From Palsa-883 sp963847615 (GTDB lineage Bacteria > Pseudomonadota > Alphaproteobacteria > Acetobacterales > Acetobacteraceae): 27,753 nt of DNA. The translations under genes were made by a program, and so were the position numbers. How positions within the stretch are numbered: the first letter of the stretch is position 1; the number at the start of each line of letters is the position of its first letter. Where the stretch lies: NCBI GenBank assembly GCA_963847615.1, contig CAWKAN010000034.1:1-27753 (forward strand), written 5' to 3'. The notes beneath the pieces are model-generated. The model made no database searches and had not been told where the DNA came from. It worked only from the letters and a program-made list of their open reading frames with translations. Of this stretch, positions 23,366-27,753 are shown piece after piece.

Positions 23366-24334
23366 ATGGCCCCGAAGATGATCGTGATGGACAACCCGCT
23401 CAGCGCGATGGAGATCGCCCGCGAGCTCGCGCCGCCCGGGATCGACATGATCGTCGCCCGCGCCGACAGCCGGGAATTCAAGGCGGCGCTGCCGGAGGCC
23501 GAATACCTGGTCGGCCTCGGCGAGGTGAAGATGGACGACGCCTTCTACAAGGCGGCCCCGAAACTCAAGCTGATCCAGTTGCTCAGCGCCGGCTACGACC
23601 GCGTGGACATCGAGGCGGCGCGGCGCGCCGGCGTGCCCGTCAGCAACAACGGCGGGGCCAACGCGATCGCGGTGGCCGAGCACGCGATCATGCTGATGCT
23701 GGCGGTGTGCCGGCGGCTGACCTGGCAACACTCCATGACCTCATCCGGCCGCTGGCGCGGCAACGATGTCGCCAATGTCCGGCTGTACGAGCTGTATGGC
23801 CGCACGCTCGGCATCGTCGGCCTCGGCAATATCGGCAAGAAGGTCACCCGCCTGGCCCAGGCATTCGGCCTCGCGGTGCAATATTTCGATATCGCCCGAT
23901 TGAGCGAGGACGCGGCGGACGCGCTCGGCGTGCGCTTCCGGCTGTTCGACGAGCTGCTGCGCACCTCCGACATCGTGTCGCTGCACGTGCCGCTGACGCC
24001 GCAGACGCGGCACATGATGGGCGCCGCGCAGTTCGCGAAGATGCAGCCCACCGCCTACCTGATCAACACCTGCCGCGGCCCGGTGGTGGACGAGAAGGCA
24101 CTGATCGAGGCGCTGGGCAACGGCACCATCGCCGGGGCCGGGCTGGACGTGTTCGACCAGGAACCGCCGCCGGCCGACAATCCGCTGTTCAGCATGGCGA
24201 ACGTCACCGTCACGCCGCATTTTGCCGGCCCCACCTGGGACAATCAGCAGGCCCGCTTCCGCAACGGCTTCGACAACGTCCAGCGCGTCGCCCGCGGCGA
24301 GAAGCCGTTGTGGATCATTCCGGAGCTGCGCTGA
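23366..24334 (+). CDS. D-2-hydroxyacid dehydrogenase family protein (NAD-dependent)
   Basis: A 322-residue protein. ATG 23366 has an excellent AAGGAGG site five bases upstream; the longer upstream frame runs through a tandem repeat and is not coding. The Rossmann fold shows G-I-V-G-L-G-N-I-G (about 151-159). The catalytic residues are present: Arg237 (N-T-C-R-G-P), Glu266 (F-D-Q-E-P-P) and His285 (T-P-H-F-A-G). It should interconvert a 2-keto acid and a D-2-hydroxy acid with NAD(H). The substrate is not evident; glycerate, phosphoglycerate and other D-hydroxy acids are all possible for this family. The N-terminal domain (about 1-98) is the substrate-binding part. It appears monocistronic, facing a convergent MFS gene. 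Confidence 0.92.
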   Translation: MAPKMIVMDNPLSAMEIARELAPPGIDMIVARADSREFKAALPEAEYLVGLGEVKMDDAFYKAAPKLKLIQLLSAGYDRVDIEAARRAGVPVSNNGGANAIAVAEHAIMLMLAVCRRLTWQHSMTSSGRWRGNDVANVRLYELYGRTLGIVGLGNIGKKVTRLAQAFGLAVQYFDIARLSEDAADALGVRFRLFDELLRTSDIVSLHVPLTPQTRHMMGAAQFAKMQPTAYLINTCRGPVVDEKALIEALGNGTIAGAGLDVFDQEPPPADNPLFSMANVTVTPHFAGPTWDNQQARFRNGFDNVQRVARGEKPLWIIPELR

Positions 24335-24354
24335 CGGCGGGACTGTCGGCGAAG

Positions 24355-24535
24355 GGGAGAACGGCCAGGGGCTTTGCCCCTGGACCCCGCCCCTGGACCC
24401 CGCCAAGGGCGCGCCCAGGGCCGTCGCTGGGGCAGGCCCTTCGACCCCTTCACCGCGAGCCGGTGAGGGGGCGGGGGCACGGCGGAGCCGCGGCCTCGGC
24501 TCCGCCCGGCTGCGGCGCCGGGGCGAGGCCGCGCC
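24355..24535. repeat. Degenerate left-half copy of the palindromic repeat family
   Basis: GGCCAGGGGCTTTGCCCCTG, a duplicated CCCCTGGACCCCGCC unit, CCAAGGGCGCGCCC and a CCCTTCACCGCGAGCCGGTG segment correspond to the left arm of copies 1-3, but the sequence is diverged and the core palindrome is not intact. The 3' end of the MFS gene on the minus strand lies inside it. Confidence 0.6.
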
Positions 24536-25727
24536 AGCTCCACAATGCCGCGAGCAGCATCATGATCCCCGCGGCGGCGAAGCCCAGGCGGTAGCCGACG
24601 ATCGCCAGCAGGCCGCCGAACGCCAGCGATCCGGCGCTTTGGCCGAGGAACAGGGCCAGCGCGAAGGCGGAAACCGCGGTGCCGCGGGCTTCGGGCATGG
24701 CCTCGGTGGCGCGGGCCTGCAGCACGCCGTGGAACATGTAGAACCCCAGGCCGAGAAACGTCTGCACGGCGGCGGCGACCGGCCAGCTGGGCGCCCAGGC
24801 CATGGCGCCCAGGCCGGCGGCGAGGCCGATGCCGCCGAACAGCAGCAGCTTGCCTTCGCCCAGGTGGCGGATCAGGCCGCGGGCGAAGCGGGTGTAGCAG
24901 AAGGCGCCAAGGCCGAAGCCGGCGACCAGCAGGCCGGCGGCGCTGGTGGACAGGCCGAACTGCTCGATCACGAACGCGCCGACGAAGGGGAAGGCGCCGC
25001 CGAACAGGCAAAGCCCGTCGAAGAAGGCGGAGATCAGCAGCCAGCGTCCGATCGGGCGGGACAGCAGACCCAGGTAGGCGGCGGGGCCCAGGGAGGGGCC
25101 GGCCGCGGCGGCCTCGCGGCGCCACAGGCGCGGGCCCAGCCACGCGGCCAGGATCAGGCCGATGGCGATCGACAGCACGCCGAGGACCACGAAGGCGCTG
25201 CGCCAGCCGGCGTGTTCGCCGATGATGCCGGCGACCGGCCCGGTCAGCATTTGCGCCATCACCATGCCGGTCAGGAAGCGGCCGAGCGTGGCCTGGCGCT
25301 CCGCGTACGGCACCACGTCGCCGAGATAGGCCATCATCAGCGGGATGGCGGCGCCGGCGAACAGGCCCGACGCGGCGCGCAGCAGCACCAGCACGACCAG
25401 TCCGGAGGCGGCGGCGCAGGCGGCGACGCAGGCGCCGTACAAGACCAGGGCGACCGCGACGACGCGCAGCTTGCCGAGCCGGTCGCCGAGCGGGCCGAGC
25501 ACCACCTGGCCGAGGCCATAGGGCAGCAGGAAGGCGGCGATGACGGCGGAGGCGGCGGCCACGCTGACGCCGAGGCCGTCGGCGATCTGCGGCAGCAGCG
25601 GGTCGAGCAACCGCGCGCCGGAACCCGAGGCAAAGCCGCCGAGCGCAAGCATGAAGATCGGCACCGGGGCCGCCGCACGGACCAGCACGGGCAGGGCGGG
25701 TTGGACCCGGGTCAGGCCGATATGCAT
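24450..25727 (-). CDS. MFS transporter
   Basis: A 425-residue protein from ATG 25727 (M-H-I-G-L-T-R); ATG 25763 is in frame upstream but overlaps an FNR-like palindrome. About 12 hydrophobic segments are visible, for example P-V-P-I-F-M-L-A-L-G-G-F near the N-terminus. The MFS loop 2-3 motif is G-P-L-G-D-R-L-G-K-L-R, and the second half has G-L-L-V-A-G-F-G-L-G-A. The L-L-D-P-L-L-P-Q-I-A-D-G-L-G-V segment is typical of drug/H+ or AraJ-like exporters; the substrate is unknown. The last residues (P-C-P-R-P-L-T-G-S-R) are encoded by degenerate palindromic repeat DNA, so the natural C-terminus may have been replaced. The gene converges with the dehydrogenase gene. Confidence 0.88.
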   Translation of the reverse strand: MHIGLTRVQPALPVLVRAAAPVPIFMLALGGFASGSGARLLDPLLPQIADGLGVSVAAASAVIAAFLLPYGLGQVVLGPLGDRLGKLRVVAVALVLYGACVAACAAASGLVVLVLLRAASGLFAGAAIPLMMAYLGDVVPYAERQATLGRFLTGMVMAQMLTGPVAGIIGEHAGWRSAFVVLGVLSIAIGLILAAWLGPRLWRREAAAAGPSLGPAAYLGLLSRPIGRWLLISAFFDGLCLFGGAFPFVGAFVIEQFGLSTSAAGLLVAGFGLGAFCYTRFARGLIRHLGEGKLLLFGGIGLAAGLGAMAWAPSWPVAAAVQTFLGLGFYMFHGVLQARATEAMPEARGTAVSAFALALFLGQSAGSLAFGGLLAIVGYRLGFAAAGIMMLLAALWSWRGLAPAPQPGGAEAAAPPCPRPLTGSR

Positions 25728-25762
25728 CGCGGCAGGCTCGGTCCCTGGTGCCGCGATCTGCA

Positions 25763-25776
25763 TTGATCTGGGTCAA
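25763..25776. promoter_or_regulatory. FNR/FixK-like palindrome upstream of the MFS gene
   Basis: TTGATCTGGGTCAA matches the TTGAT-N4-ATCAA box of CRP/FNR-family regulators in nine of ten positions. It lies 36 bases before ATG 25727 of the MFS gene, and the upstream ATG at 25763 overlaps its edge. Alphaproteobacteria use such boxes for oxygen control. A single site can arise by chance. Confidence 0.4.
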
Positions 25777-25847
25777 AGCCGCGGTGTCGCGCCAGCATCG
25801 CGCCGTGCCGGGCGGGCGGTGCGGGGAGACACGCCCGGTGGGCGATC

Positions 25848-26285
25848 CGGGGCGAAACGCCCTGCGGGCGATGCCTACGGCATTCACCGATCGTTGCCCG
25901 CGGCGGTCGGCGCGCTCCGGTGATGCGACCTGGGCGCGGGCTGCATCGCCAGCAAGCAAGGATTCCAACACGGAGGAAGCGCGGAGGGCCACGCAGGGCC
26001 ACGGAGAAGCAAGGAATTTGGGCGCTTCGCGCGGTCGTCGGTTCCGGCACCGCGCGCAGCGCATCGGTGCCTTCTCCGTGGCCCTGCGTGGTCCTCCGCG
26101 CTTCCTCCGGGTTAAAATTCTTGCTTACTTGCCTGCCTGCTTGCCTGCAGACGCTGCGAACCCGCCCAGGGCCGACCGGTCGGTCAACAATCCCGGGCAG
26201 GGGGTGGGTGAACCCCGTAGGCGGGCAATTCGGGGAGAAACGCCCTGCGGGCGATGCGGGAGGCAAGCGCCCCGCGGGCGAAGCC
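25848..26285. repeat. Dispersed GAAACGCCCTGCGGGCGATGC units
   Basis: GGGGCGAAACGCCCTGCGGG (25848-) and GGGGAGAAACGCCCTGCGGG (26232-) are near-identical and each is followed by CGATGC. Weaker neighbouring units (ACACGCCCGGTGGGCGATCC at about 25831; AAGCGCCCCGCGGGCGAAGC at about 26266) give two short tandem clusters of about 27-bp units. Each unit can fold as a small hairpin (CGCCC-TGC-GGGCG). Confidence 0.7.
25971..26109. repeat. 39-bp inverted repeat (CGGAGGAAGCGCGGAGG family)
   Basis: The arms 25971-26009 and 26071-26109 are complementary at 38 of 39 positions, starting CGGAGGAAGCGCGGAGG; weaker symmetry continues outside (GCAAGCAAGGATT against AATTCTTGCTTACTTGC). It belongs to the same general type as the pair at 22959/23195. 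With the hairpin units around it, it fills the 535-bp gap 25764-26298, which holds no credible gene. Confidence 0.8.
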
Positions 26286-26298
26286 GGGCGGGCCGGCG

Positions 26299-26718
26299 TC
26301 AGTCCATCTCGCGTTCGATCGCCGCGATGGCGGCGTCGCTGAAGCCGAAATGATGCGCGATCTCGTGCACCAGCACGCTGCGCACGATGCGATACAGCTC
26401 CTCGCCGCTCTCGATCCATTCCAGCAGGATCGGTTCGCGATACAGGAAGATCAGGTCCGGCTCGCGCGCGATATCGTCCACGCTGCGCCGGGTCAGCGGC
26501 GTGCCGCGATACAGGCCGCTCAGCTCCCAGGCGGACTCGATCCCCATCTCCTCCAGCGTCTCGTCGTCCGCGGTGTCCTCCACCGCGATGCCGACGCCGC
26601 GCACGTGCTCGGCCAGCTTGGGCGGAATCGCGGCGAGCGCGCGTTCCGCCAGATCCGCGATATCATCGCCGCTGGGCGGCAAGCCGAAGGCCGGGGGTCG
26701 GCGGAACAATGCGCTCAT
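26299..26718 (-). CDS. Small zincin-like metallopeptidase family protein
   Basis: A 139-residue protein starting M-S-A-L-F-R-R-P-P at 26718; the frame is open upstream, but that part overlaps the divergent pterin dehydratase gene. The C-terminal H118-E-I-A-H122-H-F-G-F-S-D128 is the H-E-x-x-H-H-F-G-x-x-D motif of the minimal MMP-like domain family: two histidines and an Asp bind zinc and Glu119 is catalytic. Upstream are L-Y-R-G-T-P-L-T-R-R-S and P-D-L-I-F-L-Y-R-E-P-I-L, conserved in these proteins. There is no signal peptide, so it is cytoplasmic. The true substrate is unknown. It shares a 54-bp divergent promoter region with the next gene. Confidence 0.88.
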   Translation of the reverse strand: MSALFRRPPAFGLPPSGDDIADLAERALAAIPPKLAEHVRGVGIAVEDTADDETLEEMGIESAWELSGLYRGTPLTRRSVDDIAREPDLIFLYREPILLEWIESGEELYRIVRSVLVHEIAHHFGFSDAAIAAIEREMD

Positions 26719-26772
26719 GCGGTATCCGTGCCGGTGCGCGGGCGCGCGGTCAAGCCTGGGGAGGAACAACGC

Positions 26773-27063
26773 ATGCCGACACGACTGAGCGATGCCGAGC
26801 GCGCCGCGCTGGCCGCCACGCTGCCGGACTGGGCGCCGCGCGACGGCGGCCTGGCGCTCCATCGCACGTTCGGCTTCAAGGACTTCAGCGAGGCCTGGGG
26901 GTTCATGGCCCGGGTGGCGCTGGCGGCGGAGCAACTCGGCCACCACCCGGACTGGTCGAATGTGTGGAACAAGGTGGAGATCACGCTGTCCACCCACGAC
27001 GCCGGCGGGTTGACCGAGAACGACGTGGCGCTGGCCAGGGCGATCAACTCGCTGTTGGGCTGA
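26773..27063 (+). CDS. 4a-hydroxytetrahydrobiopterin dehydratase (PCD/DCoH)
   Basis: A 96-residue protein, the normal length for PCD. ATG 26773 has GGGGAGGAA upstream. It shows the family signature E-Q-L-G-H-H-P-D-W-S-N-V-W-N-K-V with the two active-site histidines, a third histidine in L-S-T-H-D-A-G-G-L-T, and F-K-D-F-S-E-A-W-G-F-M before them. It dehydrates 4a-hydroxytetrahydropterin to recycle the cofactor of aromatic amino acid hydroxylases such as phenylalanine hydroxylase, or supports molybdopterin or other pterin metabolism. No hydroxylase gene is next to it. Confidence 0.95.
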   Translation: MPTRLSDAERAALAATLPDWAPRDGGLALHRTFGFKDFSEAWGFMARVALAAEQLGHHPDWSNVWNKVEITLSTHDAGGLTENDVALARAINSLLG

Positions 27064-27135
27064 CCGCGGTTGCGCCGGCGGGCGGCGGCGTGCCTGGCGC
27101 CGGGCTGAATGGAGCAGAGCGAATGGACCTTGCCT

Positions 27136-27174
27136 GCATGGAGCGGGCCTGCATGGAGCGGGCCTGAATGGAGC
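27136..27174 (+). repeat. 15-bp tandem repeat containing GGAG and ATG before the nuclease gene
   Basis: GCATGGAGCGGGCCT occurs at 27136-27150 and 27151-27165, followed by the partial GAATGGAGC that includes the start codon (27168). Each unit carries its own ATG and GGAG. An ATG at 27123 opens a 14-codon mini-frame (M-D-L-A-C-M-E-R-A-C-M-E-R-A) that ends TGA directly before the ATG of the gene. Confidence 0.75.
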
Positions 27175-27635
27175 CGAGCTTTCCGGAGCGCGCGGCGCTG
27201 ATCCGCCGCGCCGCGGCGCGGCTGTGCGGTCGCCTGGCCTGGGCGCCGCTGCACGAGGTGGCGCTGCCGAACGGCCGGCGCGCCGACATCCTGGCGCTGC
27301 GCCCCGACGGCGGCTTCGCCTGCATCGAGGTCAAGTCGGGGCCGCGCGACTTCCTGGTGGACGCGAAGTGGCCGGACTACCGCGACTACGCCGACGCGCT
27401 GTTCTTCGCCGTCAACGCCGACTTCCCGCAGGACCTGTTGCCGGCGGAGGTGGGGCTGATCGTCACCGCCGGGCTGGAGGCGGAGCTGCTGCGCGATGCG
27501 CCGGCGCATCCCTTGCCCCCGGCGCGGCGTCGGGCGCTGCTGCAGCGCTTCGCGGCGTTGGCGGCCGGGCGGCTTGCCGCGGTCGAGGACCCCGCCGGGT
27601 TCGCGGCGTTGCGCACGGCACTGCGGGCGGAGTGA
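27168..27635 (+). CDS. MmcB-like PD-(D/E)xK nuclease family DNA repair protein
   Basis: A 155-residue protein. The nuclease core is N-G-R-R-A-D40-I-L-A-L ... C-I-E54-V-K56-S, the D-x(n)-E-x-K motif of PD-(D/E)xK enzymes, followed by D-F-L-V-D-A-K-W-P-D-Y and A-D-A-L-F-F-A-V-N. These match the alphaproteobacterial MmcB family, linked to DNA damage repair alongside ImuABC translesion synthesis in Caulobacter. The C-terminal R-R-R-A-L-L-Q-R-F-A-A-L-A-A-G-R-L helix is also typical. It is a cytoplasmic protein; whether it cuts DNA has not been shown from this sequence. The start at 27168 has GGAG nine bases upstream inside a tandem repeat, and TGAATG joins it to a short upstream frame. Confidence 0.85.
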   Translation: MEPSFPERAALIRRAAARLCGRLAWAPLHEVALPNGRRADILALRPDGGFACIEVKSGPRDFLVDAKWPDYRDYADALFFAVNADFPQDLLPAEVGLIVTAGLEAELLRDAPAHPLPPARRRALLQRFAALAAGRLAAVEDPAGFAALRTALRAE

Positions 27636-27652
27636 GCGTCCCGGGCGATGGT

Positions 27653-27672
27653 GGGGCAGGGCGGCCTGCCCC
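27653..27672 (+). terminator. Hairpin after the MmcB-like gene, possible terminator
   Basis: GGGGCAGG (27653-27660) pairs with CCTGCCCC (27665-27672) around GCGG, 17 bases after the stop codon. No clear T-run follows (GCTTGTCTCG). The remaining bases to the window end hold no gene that can be supported. Confidence 0.5.
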
Positions 27673-27753
27673 GCTTGTCTCGCCCCGGTCGTCACAGTGG
27701 CCCGCATCGCGAAGCGTCGCGGCGCGCGGGCGCGGCGGTCATTTGCAACGGCG

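Noticed and set aside
24222..25766. Long plus-strand frame opposite the MFS gene
   Set aside because: Translation is a low-complexity Gln/Gly/Ala-rich shadow; the minus strand encodes a clear MFS transporter.
27636..27753. Possible minus-strand gene entering from the right edge
   Set aside because: An open frame exists, but its sequence is short, low-complexity and without motif; it cannot be supported from 118 bases.

Overview
The window reads as chromosomal DNA of a high-GC alphaproteobacterium, most likely Acetobacteraceae/Rhodospirillales. This rests on GC-rich third codon positions, a NadQ-type NAD regulator, an MmcB-type nuclease, and families of large GC-rich palindromic intergenic repeats. 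No rRNA, tRNA or CRISPR array was seen. The left 0.6 kb is visibly less GC-rich and holds the start of a zinc-ribbon Ser/Thr kinase gene that runs off the edge, which suggests acquired DNA.

Layout. 0.7-2.5 kb (minus): a divergent type II dehydroquinase-like protein, an OsmC-family protein and a VWA-domain protein. 3.2-5.1 kb (plus): an NfeD protein, an SPFH/stomatin protein and a 72-residue SelW/Rdx-like protein whose CxxC position reads Cys-Ser-Met-TGA; this is a probable selenoprotein with a SECIS-like hairpin just after the TGA, and ordinary ORF calling misses it. 5.1-6.8 kb: a large palindromic repeat interrupted by an IS4-type insertion sequence. 6.9-9.1 kb: an M20 amidohydrolase and a ketopantoate-reductase-like protein with ATGA overlap. 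9.4-11.3 kb: two adjacent polysaccharide-deacetylase-like genes, both broken by several one-base indels. 11.9-17.1 kb: a large hybrid histidine kinase and a REC-EAL-HTH c-di-GMP phosphodiesterase, recalling the VieS/VieA pair. 17.5-21.6 kb: a NadQ-like regulator, Sua5-type threonylcarbamoyl-AMP synthase and Uup-type ABC-F ATPase. 21.8-27.6 kb: a DUF4239-like membrane protein, D-2-hydroxyacid dehydrogenase, MFS transporter, small zincin-like metallopeptidase, pterin carbinolamine dehydratase and MmcB-like nuclease.

The most notable points are the hidden selenoprotein and a family of roughly 300-430 bp inverted-repeat elements (about 5.1, 11.3 and 17.0 kb). Their outer parts are shared, but each copy has its own different, self-complementary core. 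In the third copy the symmetry continues into the last codons of the neighbouring EAL gene, so the arms appear to be copied onto each other rather than just inherited. Most other genes are ordinary housekeeping or accessory functions.
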